The notes beneath the pieces are model-generated. The model ran no database searches. It was not told where the DNA came from and was given only the letters and a program-made list of their open reading frames with translations. From assembly GCA_963995505.1 (NCBI GenBank), contig OZ023197.1, positions 2,153,001 to 2,217,000 of the forward strand: a DNA stretch of 64,000 nucleotides. Direction: 5' to 3'. This document shows, piece after piece, positions 49,365 to 62,453 of this stretch. The stretch is from Hypericum androsaemum (Eukaryota > Streptophyta > Magnoliopsida > Malpighiales > Hypericaceae). The position numbers and the translations under genes were made by a program. The stretch's first letter is position 1; the number at the start of each line of letters is the position of its first letter.

Positions 49365-50073
49365 CTTCATTAATCTTCTTTTTTTTTTAGAGGGAAAGGG
49401 TTTTTCCAGGGAGGAATAGCAGAAGAGGGTTTAAGGACAAATCGAAAATCGGTCGTTCGCGACAAGTCCGAGGATCGTGTCGTGTGTACTTGTGTCCGAG
49501 TAGCTTCCAAGTGAAAGGCGGGCGACCAAAAATATTTAGAGGGTAATTTCGGATTAATATGACGTCACATGTCATGTTGCTGGAAAAAGAAATAAATAGA
49601 GAGTTGTATTTTATGAATTATGTAAATTTTAGTAATCCTCAAATAGGTTCTTGATACTTACAAACTGACCATAGCTTTGTTTTAGTTTAACTAAATTTCA
49701 AGTTTGATTTTTTAGAATAATGTTAAATATTTTGTTAGGAGTAACACATTTTAAAAATTCAAACTGATCGAATTTAATTTAATTGGTCCAATAAGTCTAG
49801 ATAAATGGCATAAAAATAGGGTTCTTGATTTGAGTTTTATAGTTGAATAAAGTTTTCAATTACTAATATCTCTGACAAAATAGATTATATCTTATGAATT
49901 TATAGTTATCCGTAAAATATTTTAAATAAAATACAAATTTTGTGTTAATTTTTTGACGGTTTTTGTGTTAAACTTTTTGATTAATAGAGAATATATTAAT
50001 TTTTTTGTGTTAAATTAGAAAAATTATGAAAAATCAATAGTCGAAAACAAACAAAAGAAATAAAAAGAACACG
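49365..50073. other. promoter/intergenic, no further gene
   Basis: A T-run at 49380 and then AT-rich sequence. Nothing is recognised up to the tRNA gene. Confidence 0.5.
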
Positions 50074-50145
50074 TGCCCTCACGCAGGATTGAACTACGGA
50101 CCTTCAGTTTACAAGACTGACGCTCTACCACTGAGCTATAAGGGC
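50074..50145 (-). tRNA. tRNA-Thr(UGU): tRNA-Thr (anticodon UGU), nuclear type
   Basis: The 72-base gene folds fully. The acceptor GCCCTTA pairs with TGAGGGC. The D-arm contains TAGCTCAGTGGTAGAGC, an exact A-box pattern. The anticodon stem TCAGT/ACTGA closes a CTTGTAA loop, giving anticodon TGT for ACA codons. The T-stem CGTAG/CTGCG closes a TTCAATC loop (B box). The discriminator base is A and no CCA is encoded. A T5 run just downstream (50061-50066 on the plus strand as A-rich) is a normal pol III terminator. The pattern differs from plastid trnT genes, so this is a nuclear gene. Confidence 0.95.
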
Positions 50146-51332
50146 TATTGCTGACGATTTAATCAACTTTAATATATATACTAATACAATATGGCAATAT
50201 ATGACAGTGCTTTGCTGGATACGTTTTTTTTTTTGGTTTGTGCTATCATGTGCCTGGACATTTCGAACAGATTATCACATTTAAAATGCGACAAAAACAT
50301 CCCATTAAATATTTACATTTATGCATTCTAAGAACTCGAGATATGGTTAACTAGTTGATTATCACAACTGATGTTTATTTTAAACTCCACCACTTTCCGG
50401 TTAACGTTGCAATGTCGCAGTTTGAATTTTTTTTTTTATAAATATATTGGCTATGTAATCCTAGCAGGACTCCAAATGTTCATTTTAGAATCCAGCAATT
50501 ACCAAGACCACAAAATTAACATACTCTGATATTAATCTATATTTCTAAGCCAAAATATAAAATTTATAATTAGTCCAAAGTTTTAACTTTTTTCTCCTCA
50601 CTTGAATTAGTACTTCAAAATTATTGACGAATTATTATCTGCCAAAAGAGCGCATTAATATAAAAAGACAAATGACAAATCATGAACTAATAATACAATA
50701 TCCTAACGATCTAATGATTGAATCAATTGCCCGTAATAGATTCGCATGCTCTCTTTTTTCCTACATGTCCACGAATCCCAATATTTTGTGCTTTGATGAT
50801 AAGGAGTTCTTTTTGTGCGAACACACTGTTATAATCTGGAAAATACACTATTTGAATTTTTTTTAATTTCAATAAATAAAAATTATATTATTACTTCTTC
50901 TTTTGAATAACAATTTATTATTACTTCTTCAAACTAAGAGTACAATAGAAAATCTTGAACTAATACAACGAGGACAATGTTAGAAACCATATTTGTTGCG
51001 TCTGTGGTCTTTTAATAATTGCCGCGTGCTTTTTGAATAAGCATCTGGCTAAAAAGCCATAATTAAGGGGATAATTAAGATAAATAAAATATGAACTTCT
51101 AAAAAATAGACACAAAATGTCAAGAAACTCGCATGTATATTGCAAAATTTCAATCCAAGAAAAGATTCAAAATCCTAGATTTTTGTGGTGAAACTTTGAA
51201 ATCCTAGATAATTACCAAATTACTGGCGTCTTGAGCCCAAAATTTGCAACCATTTACCACATGATGATGTCATATCACAATTATAAAAGATACCAAAATA
51301 TCTCCCATCTCCACCAAAGAGAGACGTGAGAA
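50146..51332. other. intergenic, no gene seen
   Basis: AT-rich. Short ORFs at 50624-50866 and 50960-51145 show no family signature or codon pattern that I can support. Confidence 0.5.
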
Positions 51333-51341
51333 TTTTATTTT

Positions 51342-52231
51342 GGAAAAATTACCATCAGGTCCTTGTGTTTCGAAAATAGTGTATGAGGACCCTGCTTATT
51401 AGAAAAATGTTGGTCTCGGGTCACTGGCTGACGTCAGCATCTTTTTTTTCTGTTTTCTCCTGTGAAATGACAAAAATACCCTTGCACAAAAGACAAACAA
51501 AAAATTCATCTCCTTCAACCTCTCTCCTCCATCTTCCTCAACTCAATTGCAGAAAATAAAATTTTAATTTTAAAACCTAGATCCAGAGATATGTGTCCTC
51601 GGTCGCGGATGCACCACCATAACTCGTCACCGTCCTTCTCGAAAGCCGCGCCATAGCTCATATGCGTCCTCGGTCGGAGAAGAAGAGATATGTGTTTTGG
51701 GTCGAATCTCGATCGAAGAAGGAGCTTCCAGCGACAAGATCTCCTCCACCTTGGCTGCAAGTTCCTAATGACACTACGACAAATCCGATGAACTCTGAGC
51801 AGAGAACTTCGAGCGGCAAAATTTGGAGGAGCTTCCAGCGGCGAGGCTTCGAGCTTAGGTTGAGGAAAAAAGGAGGATGATGGCAGTGGGCGGGAGGTAG
51901 AAGGCGGAGATCCAGTGCAGAGAGAGGTGTTCGTCGACTAGGTGTTCGTCGATTGGGTGTTCGTCGGTGGCCACTGTGCTCTTTGATTGCTTGGTTGATT
52001 TTCTAGATAGAGGTTGGTGTTCTTAGTGTTCTCGATGTAGAAGGATATTTTTTTGTCTAAGGGTATACAGGTCATTTCACATGACCAAAAAATCAAAAAT
52101 TGAGTGCTGACATCAGCTTGGGACCCGAGACCAATATTTCTTAAAAAGCAGGGACCTCATACACTATTTTCGAAACACATGGACCTGCGAGTGATAAAAC
52201 TATAATCCAGAGACCTGAGGATAATTTGCCC
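51342..52231. mobile_element. MULE element 4, 890 bp, perfect 9-bp target duplication
   Basis: The left end GGAAAAATTACCATCAGGTCC pairs with the reverse complement of the right end (GGGCAAATTATCCTCAGGTC). The right arm has about 25 extra bases before the match resumes at TGTGTTTCGAAAATAGTG and continues through GTCTCGGGTC. TTTTATTTT flanks both ends (51333-51341 and 52232-52240). The interior, 51510-52060, is GC-richer and has short ORFs on both strands but no recognised gene. Non-autonomous, related to element 5. Confidence 0.92.
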
Positions 52232-52240
52232 TTTTATTTT

Positions 52241-52976
52241 TGTCTAAATTTTGGACTTCTAAATGAGGTATTTGTAGCCAAAAATTATGTAAAATTCTCT
52301 ACTTTTTCATAGAAACGGACTCGCTAAAAAAGAACCCGAAAATGGTTTGAATCGTGAATACAAGAATAGGGATCATCGAAACACCAAACCATCCAATGTA
52401 AGACGGTTCTCGGTGCTGATTATCCAATTACAAAAAAAAATGACCCCATAGGTTTTTCGCTTTCGCATCACTCTATAATTGCAAGTGTCACCCATTAAAA
52501 TAGAACCGGACCTGAAATCTGAACATCAGAAATTCACGAAAAAAATGTCATGGGGAAATAGATCTCGGGCATTGAATCCCTAGCCCTTCCACAATGGCCA
52601 AGTTTTGGCCAAAACTACAAGTTGTCTCCTATGAGCCAAGTAACTTGGCATGCTCGACTATTTTGTATCTACCAAATAGTCTTCTCAAGTACTGAAACGC
52701 AACCCAGAAAAAGAAAGAAAAGTACGGCCAAAATTTGCAAAACGAGTGGTAAATGGCATGATAGAACACCGGCTTTGTCATGTGAACGGATCGTCACTTG
52801 ACGAGATCAAAACTGAAATTAACTACGTAAAATGTACACACCGGATTGAGGGGCTATCTAAACCAGAAGTAATATGTATAGATAACTTCTAGCAACAATA
52901 GATATAAAGTTGTCTACGTATACGAAACAATGTATACCTTGAGACGACATTACGTTCGGGCTGTTTGGTTGCTTCA
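52241..52976. other. 3' flank of GlnRS, no gene seen
   Basis: Contains the presumed 3' UTR of the synthetase gene. No RNA gene or repeat recognised. Confidence 0.5.
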
Positions 52977-55900
52977 CTACTTCCCACCCTTGCCGTAGCT
53001 GTCCTTCAGTGTAACGGTCCGATGGAACACGAGCTTTTCCGGCGTGGAGTCTTTGTCAACTATGAAGTAACCTGATTGTCCGATGAGAAGTTAAGACAAT
53101 GAGATTCCTCTTATCAAGCAACAGATAGATGAGGCAGTCGGCAAGCTCTATTCTTCTCAATGCGCGGCCAAACTTTGGTCAAGGGTTAAAGAAGGCATTG
53201 ATCATAAAGGAGTGTACAGTCACACAGATAGTCAAGTATATTCCTCTCTTGATTAATATCAGCTTTGAATTATTCGATTTTACTCCTAAAGCATAGATGA
53301 AGAGCTAGAAACTTACCAAGGCGTTCAAATTGGAATCTTTCCCCTACAGCTGCATTTTTCAGTGCCGGTACAGCAAATGCATTAGGCATGATCAGCTTGG
53401 ACTGTGGGTTGAGATCAGAGAGCCAATTATCACCCAGATCCGAAGGATTCTGATGCAAAAAGATATTAAAAAAGGGCCAGGGGTTAATTAAGAAGAAATA
53501 AAAAGAGGGTGTCTGAGACACAAGCAAGCAACATGAATAACGCAATTTCCTACCTCGGAATTGAACAATTTGTCGAACAATCTGACTTCCACCTTCAGCG
53601 GGTCAATCCCTGAGGATGGTTCAGCAACCCAATGCAACACCCCCTACAAGCAACCAGAATGAGGGGAAGCATGATTGTCAACCTTACAAGTGCGGAGAAT
53701 ACAGGTAAAGAAACAAGGACTTTCAAATTAATAAGTTTAGATGAAAAAGAATCATCAGGCACATCCAAAGAGTAAATATTAACAGCCTGGAGACAGGACA
53801 CCATACCTTTTTAGGTTTTGCGGTACTCAAAGGATCATACTCAGCTCGGAGTTCAGAAACTGATTCTTTATCATCCGCTAGAATAACCTCTGTGCACTTT
53901 ATGTGGTAGCCATACCTACAAAACATTCAACTCCGCTGTGAACATCAAACAATTTTCAGAGAACAGAAGACAATAAAACCAGGAAAGTATGTTGATGCTG
54001 GTTACTTGAGGAAAACAGATTTGCCAGGTGCAAGCCCATAGTAGTCCTTCGAATCTTTCATGCGGAAATCAGACTGTTCAATGTATACAACACGTGAAAA
54101 TGGGACCTGCAAGAGCAGCCAAGCGGGTAGCTTAAGGTCAGGACGTGTGAAAAGCTTGGTGTCAGTGACCGAATTGACAAATATTTCAAGAAACATGAAT
54201 TGCTATAATGAGACCAATTGAAATAAAACATCCGTTACAAATCATAGTCCATGAATTTGCTTAACCCATTCATGTCAACTTAACATTGCCTACTAGTTTG
54301 ATTTTAGTAAAAGATATGACTGAAGTATTTGGTCTAATAAAGTTTAAGGTCACTCTTATGACCAAAGTGTTCATCGCAATGAAAAGCTGAAGCATATCAC
54401 AACAGTTCCTAAAGCTTTCTTGATTCAATTGAATCTCCAGCACAGGTTCAAGTTTTGCATGGTCTGCTGAGAAGCTTGAGAGATTCCTGATGAGTTTGGT
54501 TTTCATTCAACTCATTTGGTTCCAAGAGCTAATCCTACTTGCTTCGATCTATATTCAGTCAAACGTACACACCTTGTACAAATCAGAAGCATCTTCCCTC
54601 TGGCGATCAGGCCATTGCTTTGCATCATGATAAGTAACCAAACCAGAATCCATGTTGGTGATGACCACCTGGAAATTTTCCAATTTAGGTGAAAGCTAGA
54701 AGAAACTGTTCAAGAAGAAAAACAGTACAATCTCCATACCTTCAGAGGATTTAGTACAACCATCCGGCGAGGAGCTGTCTCATTTAATTCTTCTCTTATA
54801 TGATGTTCAAGGCGACTCAAATGTATCAAGCTTCCATCACTAAAGCATAAGAAATATTCATAAAAAATGGCTTGTTAGAAACGAGTTGAAGGTAGGCTTC
54901 ATTGGAAATGCCCAAAACGAAAAGCTCAACCTCCTGGTAATTCCAATGCCTCGAACAAAAGAGTTGATAGCAGTTGGTGTCAACCCTCTACGCCTTAAAC
55001 CAGCTAAGGTCATTAGACGAGGGTCATCCCAGCCATCAACATACTTCTCCGTAACCAAGCGATTTAACTGTAATGTCACAACATGTTAAAGGTGATTAGA
55101 TTCACATTTAGATTTTCCACCAGAAAGCTCCAAACTTTATTGCAGCTTACTCGCCTTGCGCTTTGACATCACTGTATTTGTAACATTCAGTCTAGAGTAT
55201 TCCCATACATAAGGCTGATAAAGGCCCAGTGCATGCAACAGCCAATAGTAAGATGCACGCCGAGTCTCAAATTCCAGTGTACAAAGCTGCACAAGAAAAT
55301 GCAGTTGGTGACAAATGAGACTTCAGATTACATGTGATGTGTCTGACAACAGCTCCAAAGTATTCATAAGTGCATCAGAAAAAAAACCTGTGGATGCTAT
55401 TTAGGTCACATACTTAACAAAATAAATATTAATTTTAGTCAGCTAACTTGCTCCACGTTCGTACATTTGCACACAACTTTTGTGCTTCATTTAGAAGAAA
55501 CTCATCTTCTTACTTATCAGACAAATTATGACCAGACAAATTTACACGAGATCATTGCAAGTTTTCACTTGTCAGGGAGCTAAACTTGGGGTTTTCCACA
55601 AATCAAGGAAGAGCATCAAGCACTAAGTGAGCGTCATGATTGGTAACCCATACTTAGGTTTAAGAACATAAAGGAATCTTTAACCATTTTACCAATGTTG
55701 AATGAAACAAAAATAATACTTGATTGTCTTAATAAATTTAGCAGAGATGAGACAACCATAAGCAAAGAGCCGACAAACAAGCCTTACATACCGAGTGCGT
55801 GATATTCTCTAGAGAATCCACGATGCAGTGTGAATAATCATAGCTAGGATATATACACCACTTGTCCCCGGCATGTGGATGAGGAGTAAACTGAACAAAC

Positions 55901-58900
55901 ATGGCACAAGTCAAATTGAAAAATAGAGGTGCTTGGAGAATAATTATCCGCGCAATCATACGTTGCTACCTTAATTCGATATGCAATGAGGTCGTACATG
56001 TTGTAATTATCGCTCTGCATATCTTGCCTCATTCTGAGAGTTGCTTTGCCTTCTTCAACCAAACCTTTTCTCATGTCATCAAAGAGTTTCAAAGATTCTG
56101 CAATGGGTCTGTCCCTCCATGGACTATTCATCTTCTTTTCTCTATACTCCTTGATCTCCTCAGGGGTCTGTATAAAACATACTAAACTTTAGCTTCTTTA
56201 GTGATTCTACAGCGATGTACTGCATCCTTAAAAAAAAAGCTATGTAATGGTGCTATCAATAGCATTAGAAGCAAACCCAAGGATACCAGCTCGTTCACTT
56301 TAGATTCACATATGCAGTGAGAGATGCAGCAAAGATACAAATAACTCAGCTGCACTGGGTAATATCAGTAAAAGCATCCACAAGTGATAAGATCCAGTAT
56401 GATCAATGATGGTCATTAGATTCATGCTCCTAATATGCAAGAGTTGTCTAATTCGTTAGTTACACAACAATTTAAATGACAAAATTAGTAGAAAACAATA
56501 GATATATGACCAGTTCCGCCAATTCAGAGTACCTGGTGATCAACATAAGCATGGCCCCTTCGTATGAGCTCAACTGCTAAGTCATGAAGATTTTGAAAGT
56601 AGTCGCTGGTGTAAGTGATCTGCAAGGATCAATGGTATTAATTCTCCGAAACAGAGACCATATATGGAGTTCACTCCATGTTCCAAGAAACTACCTTGAA
56701 TGGCTTCCAACCCATCCACTCAACAATTTCTTCAATATGATCAATATATTCTTTCTTTTCAGCCTCAGGATTAGTATCATCGTACCTGACAGCATGAGAA
56801 ATGTTAAGTGTAGAATTTTAGAGTAGGTAAGAAGAGCATTCTCACCCCACTACGCATTTTACATGGAAACAAAACAATAATTATCATTGTTGACAGCTGT
56901 TAAATCAATTGTGTTCTTCACCAACCCACCACAAACTTCTTCTTTTTTAAATAGAACAAACTAAAAACTTAAAAAAGCCCATAACCTCGGAGGAACAATC
57001 TCAATCACGTTAAAGTACTAGATTATTAGCACAAACAGTAAATGGAGAAAACTGAAGTACGCATTTTACACGGAAACAAAACAATAATTATCATTGTTGA
57101 CAGCTGTTGAATCAATTGTGTTCTTCACCAACCCACCACAAACTTCTTTTTTTTTTAAATAGAACAAACTAAAAACTTAAAAAAGCCCATAACCTCGGAG
57201 GAACAATCTCAATCACGTTAAAGTACTAGATTATTAGCACAAACAGTAAATGGAGAAAACTGAAGCCACAGCCTAGAAGGAAACCTTAACCGGAGCATTA
57301 CATACATCAAAACAAAAACATTGCCTAGAAGGAAAATGTTGGAGACCCTCACCTAAGGTAGCAATGCCCATCTCGTTCTCTCGCAAGGCCAAAGCTAACA
57401 AACATTGCCTTTCAAATTGAAAAATGATTTAAAAAAACAGAATTATCATTAAATTCAGATGTCCATTAAGGACCATGTATTGGACCCTGTCTAATTTTAT
57501 CAACAATCACACCTTGGCATGACCAATATGAAGATACCCATTGGGCTCAGGGGGAAAGCGAGTAAAAACCTTCCTCCCTGTCACTTTAAGGTGTTTCTCT
57601 AGCATTTCTTTCGTGTTGCAGCATCTTAGAACAGAGCTATCACTAAAAAATACTTCAGTGTGAATCTGTAAACAGAAGAATTATATTGTAATAGCCAGCA
57701 AACGTCTTCCCCCGAAGTGATTCACATACCAGTTACTAGCATACTAACAAATCTTGATCATTTGTTTATGCATGTAAGTGATAGAATAAAAAGCAATATC
57801 AGAATAAGGAAAGGAGTAACGAGTTACCAATGGCAGAGTTCAAAAGTAATTTTAGACAGGTTCAAGATTTACCATAGATACTCAAACCCTATCTGGAAAA
57901 TAATGCAGGCTTTTAGTGAACTCAACCTTGTCAGTCACCAAATAACTTTCATCCAGATTAAATAAATCCAATTAGAATCACCATTGACAGAAGTAACCTC
58001 ACTTCCTTCACAGCATGGAGATTGTGAAATAGCGTAACAAAAGGATTTTTAGAACTATTTCAGTAGATAAGAGATGTCAACAGCTACATGAAAGCATTTT
58101 CAAAAGAAAAATCTTGAAAAGGTTAACACAATAATGAAAAGTCAGAGCATGTCAAGGTATTTATGCAGTTGACTCAGTCATTGAGTACCTTGAAGTTTTC
58201 CTCAGGACTAGGAAATATTAAAAAGGGATTCAGCTGCTCCTCAGAAGGCTGCACCGGATTATCTTCAACAACTTTTGTTTCCTGGAATGTCACAACAGAC
58301 GATAACAACTAGAAATTTTCAGGTCAAATTCTGATAGAGATGAAATAAGAAAAATTGCAGATCTCCAGATCATAACTTTGACAGGCTTTTCTTTCTTCTT
58401 CTTTGAGGGTTTCTCGTTATCCGCTGCCGTCTTCTCACCAAGCAATTCATACAATTTTCCATCAATTAATTCCTGAAGAAAAATGAAAACACAAAAATCT
58501 GAGAAATTTCAGGGTTTAATAGCCATATACCATTAATGAAGTCTGGGGCCAACTTAAGTAATAATCACCTTCACAATCTTTGGATCTGCCCAGCGGTGCC
58601 TTGCAATAACACTTCCGTAAAGCTCACCAACTGATGAAATAGGGGAAAAACACATAAGCATAACCTAACAAGCAGCATGCCCAAAAAAAACAAGCAAACA
58701 GAACGTAGAACAGTCTCCACTAGGTTTAAGATTACCACAAAAACTGCAGATTTATAAAACTCTAGGTGTCTGAATTAGTTGGCCAGAGTAGTCTTAGTGA
58801 AGCATAATATACTACTTGTATTCAGGCATGCATATCATTGCCGGTAAACATTTTGATAAACAATTACAAATTATCAAGTCTCACCTACCAAATGAAAGAG

Positions 58901-59982
58901 CACAAAGCTGGAGACAATAAATAGAACAGTGCCAATGAGAAAAATGAAAGACAAGAACAAACGAGCAACCCTTAGTCCGATAACGTAGCTCCAAATTTGA
59001 TGCCTTATTCTCTTCGATAAGCTCAGCAACAGCCTGTTTGATGTCTTCTAAAGTTACCATGACCCCTGTTAGAAGAATGCGAAATCAGCAACATGTACAA
59101 ATCCAAAACTGAAACAGGACCTACAGAGGACATGCAAATAACAAACAGAAAAGCAGGGAGAAAACAGCAAGGGAAAGCAAATGCAATACAAGATGCAAGT
59201 AGAAGGAAAAAATGATTTGCCGATTAAAAATAAATGTCAGTAGAAATAGCATGACGACGAAACCCTGAAGAATCGAGGCATGAGAGTATACAATCAGAAG
59301 TTTAACATACCTACACCACAAGCTTTTTCAAACTCCTCCACATTCAAACTCCCCGACGCGGTGCTAGACAAAAAAGAATGTGCAGCATCGAGCTGGGCAG
59401 AGGACTTAATCTGCAACTCCGAAAAGAGAAAAACACAAGTTTAGAAAACCCCTTCCCTGAAAAACCTTAGGAACAGCGACAAAAATCCCCAAAACAGAAC
59501 CCGAAAAAGGAGCCAAGGCAGGGCGAGGCGCTACAAACCTTTGACGAGACAATGTAACCAAGCAAAGTCGGGCGATGCACAAGTGCATTGTTCGGATACT
59601 TCCCCGCAACCTTCCAGAGCACAATAAGGAACAAATTATAAGAGAAATAAATCAATTCAAACATAAGTAAGTCAAAAAAAGAGTAGCGAGACGCGAGTAC
59701 GTACAGTGTATAGCAAGTTCCCGACGCTCCGTTCGCATCCTCCCTCGACGCCGGCCTGTAGCCAGTCGGAAAAAGAAGAGAGGAAAATCAGTCGGAAATA
59801 AACAATTAATATAGAATAGAAACGAACTAAGTATAGGTCATTTCAACCTCGTGGATGATAGCGGTAAGGTTATTCGTGAGCTTAGGGTTGGCGATGGTGT
59901 TCTTAGCGGTCTTCTCCTCGATTCCGATCTTAAGGAACAGCTCGACGGCCGCCGCCTTCTCTTCCTCTTTCGCACCCACCAT
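52977..59982 (-). CDS. OVA9: glutamine--tRNA ligase, cytosolic (many exons)
   Basis: Class I aminoacyl-tRNA synthetase that charges tRNA-Gln. The ATG at 59982 opens [20 protein letters not shown], the plant/animal GlnRS N-terminal tRNA-binding helical domain, which continues through 58400-59850. A lysine-rich linker ([10 protein letters not shown]) follows. The Rossmann core begins [16 protein letters not shown] near 57540, holding the HIGH motif. [19 protein letters not shown] lies near 57380, [20 protein letters not shown] near 56770 and [15 protein letters not shown] near 56110. The second signature VMSKRK (KMSKS-type) is near 55160, followed by [17 protein letters not shown]. The anticodon-binding beta-barrels follow ([20 protein letters not shown] near 54080). 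It ends [15 protein letters not shown]. Roughly 790 residues, the usual plant length. No disruption was found in any block; exon borders were not all fixed. OVA9 is the Arabidopsis name. Confidence 0.96.
56851..57265. repeat. 207-bp tandem duplication in a GlnRS intron
   Basis: Copy 1 is 56851-57057 and copy 2 is 57058-57265. Both begin TACGCATTTTACA and end AGAAAACTGAAG. They differ at only a handful of bases: ACATGG/ACACGG, GTTAAATC/GTTGAATC, and a T-run length. The repeat lies between the exon encoding [11 protein letters not shown] and the exon encoding [11 protein letters not shown], so coding is untouched. Confidence 0.95.
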
Positions 59983-60100
59983 CGTCCCTTGCCTTTCTCC
60001 TCCTCCTCTTCTTCTTCTTCTTCTTCTTCCTTTCTCTCTTTGTGAGTGTGTGTGTTTTGTCTCAAAGCGACGTCGTCTTGGGGAAGTGGAAGCCCTGAGC

Positions 60101-60108
60101 TAGGGTTT
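60101..60108 (-). promoter_or_regulatory. telo-box upstream of GlnRS
   Basis: AAACCCTA on the minus strand lies about 120 bases upstream of the GlnRS ATG. A (TC)n/(TTC)n-rich leader at 59997-60040 fits a plant 5' UTR. Activity is inferred from the motif only. Confidence 0.5.
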
Positions 60109-60239
60109 GGCTGGAGGGGAGTGGAAGAGCTGGGCGGCGAGGCAGTGGAGGGGACGACAGAATCTGGGTGCCGTTACGATATAGAAGGCACGCGTACGGA
60201 ATCTTGTAACGGTATCTCGGACTTTCTAGGAAATAAAAA

Positions 60240-61655
60240 CTAGGTGGACGTGTCATTTTGTTTTTGTCTATTATTTTTAAATTTCAGTTGAATGTGCCAA
60301 ATTTCATATGATATTTGATCGAATAATATTCAATCGTGTTTCGGATTCGGTGATGTCGACATCCAGCAGCAAGGTATTGCTGGGTTCCAACAATGGATGT
60401 AGATTAGGTCCTGAGCGAAAGAGTCATTTCAGATCGTTTGGACTGAATGATCGATAATTGTAAGTTTCGGTTCTAACAATAGCATGCTCGGTTATAACAC
60501 TGACATGTCCAGTTATTGATAATGGTCCGCGTGTTACGATAATGGCATGCCCAATTATTGACAATAGCATGTTAGTGATTCTCTGCCGTGTACGAATTTT
60601 TTTTCATTTTTGTTCATGTATTTTAACTTTTTTGTAAAAAAATTTCACGTGTCCTTTAATCCAAATGAGTACATTCCAAACCCAATCCAAATCCCCCAAT
60701 CCAACAACAGAATGATACAGATAACGGTTAACAAGGGAATCTTGTAACAATTCTCTATTAGGAAAGAAAAGCTAGGCCGAAGTTTCTCCTTGTGCACTTT
60801 TCTAATCTTGCCTTTCTTATCAGTTTTCTGATATTTTTAATTAATCGTTATCATCATTTTCATTGATTCTGTGAATTTTGTTGCAATTATTAAAAAATTC
60901 ATATAGTTATTGATTTAAAATTTCGGTGTTCAATAGGAAAACTCTCTTCGAATATCCTGCCGCGTGAGCACATCTTGGGCCGAAAGATTAAGGCCGTGGC
61001 CCATACCGATAGACAAAAGGACTGGGCCAGTAATGTTATTTGGTAACCCAATGGGCTAGCTGTTCTTAGGGGAGTGGGCCAAAAAAATACTAGAGATTGT
61101 TTTAATTTAATTAAAAATTTTGAGTTCAATTTTTAAGGTAGTTGTATTAAAATTTGATATATATGATGAAAGGGAAAGGAAAAGAAAGGAAATGATCGAT
61201 TATGACTAATCCAGATTTATTAGTCTTTTGTGTGTGTTTTCTTTTGTGAATTTTGAGCAATAAGTTATATCGATAATTCTTTTTGTTTTGAAATATCTCA
61301 TTAAACATGAAGCATGATCAATATATTTGTTATTTTTTTAGTTTTTCACACATCGTTAGTTTCAGATGGAGTGGTTCCTGATGTTAGGCTAATACCAATA
61401 TGGTACTTTAGTCTTTTCTTCTCTTGTCTGCCAGTTGGCCGTCGGCTAGCTAATGCAAACCGAGAAACCTAACAAGGTTTCGGTTGATATAACTCCACAA
61501 TGGTTACACATTAAATTCTAATTACATGTCAGGTGCATATAAATTAAGGGATATTCAAACTCGTATAAAAATTTATTTTTCAAAAAACATCTCACACAAT
61601 GAGAGGGTTTTCACTCCACAAATGGAGATGATCACTATAGATATTATTTTGAGTT
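60240..61655. other. intergenic upstream of GlnRS
   Basis: Between 60470 and 60580 short imperfect repeats of the type AATAGCATGCTCGGTTAT, AATGGCATGCCCAATTATTG and ACAATAGCATG occur. No gene is seen. The rest is AT-rich. Confidence 0.5.
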
Positions 61656-61659
61656 TGAT

Positions 61660-62066
61660 ATGAGAGTGCGTTAGGACTGTGGAAACGATTTCGATACGCT
61701 CTTATCAACAACAGAGAGATATAAAGAACATAGGAACACTGATGACACACGATATATGTTGTTCAGTCAACTGACTTACATTCACGAGGGTAGAGACGAT
61801 CTTTCACTATGATATGTGGAGTACAATAGATACATAGACTATGCCGAGGCTACCTGCCTCAAGCCCTTCTCCCTGCCTACACTATTGTACCCATTGCTTT
61901 GGTCCAATAAACTCCTAAACTCTCCCCTCTATTTATAGGAGCTAGCCCTCACATGCTAAACAGGAAATAGAGTTTTCAAGTAACTAGAACTCCTATTATA
62001 TTAGGAATATCACTAAATAGGATTTGAGAAATCCCCAATAGAACAGATTGATCTTGTGTCATCATG
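61660..62066 (-). mobile_element. LTR-like relic of a Copia-type retrotransposon
   Basis: On the minus strand the segment has the LTR order of plant Copia elements: a promoter-like CTCCTATAAATAGAGGGG, then the leader with GTGAATGTAAGTCAGTTGAC and ATCGTGTGTCATC, then a T-rich TTCTTTATATCTCTC stretch, and the end CGATTTCGT-like CGTTTCCACAGTCCTAACGCA. I found no target duplication, so the edges are approximate. No gag/pol coding adjoins it. Confidence 0.55.
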
Positions 62067-62453
62067 AAATTTTCGAGGTCAAATACGTTTAACCTTAAAG
62101 TTCTTTAAAGATGTGTACCAGAAAAGTAAGTGCACCTTGTTAATATGAATAGTCCAATTCAAATACTAAAATCTTTAAAAATATATCATTAACATGGTAT
62201 CACAGATCTTCTGGCTCGTTATTGCTCCCATGACTATGTACAGTTAGGATAACTTTATCATATTTATAATCCTACAATAATCGAATTATATATGAATGTT
62301 TGTATATGAATCAAATCATAGTGGTACAATATATGTGGTGATACTAAATAATTTTGAAATATATATATACCCCATTGCGAAATTATTGTCGCAAAGTGCT
62401 TGCAAATATTTTTTCGAGCCAAAAGGGCATTTGCCTTACGGTACATTGTTTAG

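Noticed and set aside
50074..50145. Calling the tRNA a plastid-derived insertion
   Set aside because: Its D-arm, anticodon stem and T-stem do not follow the plastid trnT patterns I know, it lacks any adjoining plastid sequence, and it fits the nuclear tRNA-Thr(UGU) form.
51515..51880. Short ORFs on both strands inside MULE 4
   Set aside because: No recognisable domain. They arise in the GC-richer interior of a non-autonomous transposon.
59838..60103. ORFs with runs of E, K or S next to the GlnRS start
   Set aside because: They are shadow frames of the (TTC)n leader and of GlnRS exon 1.
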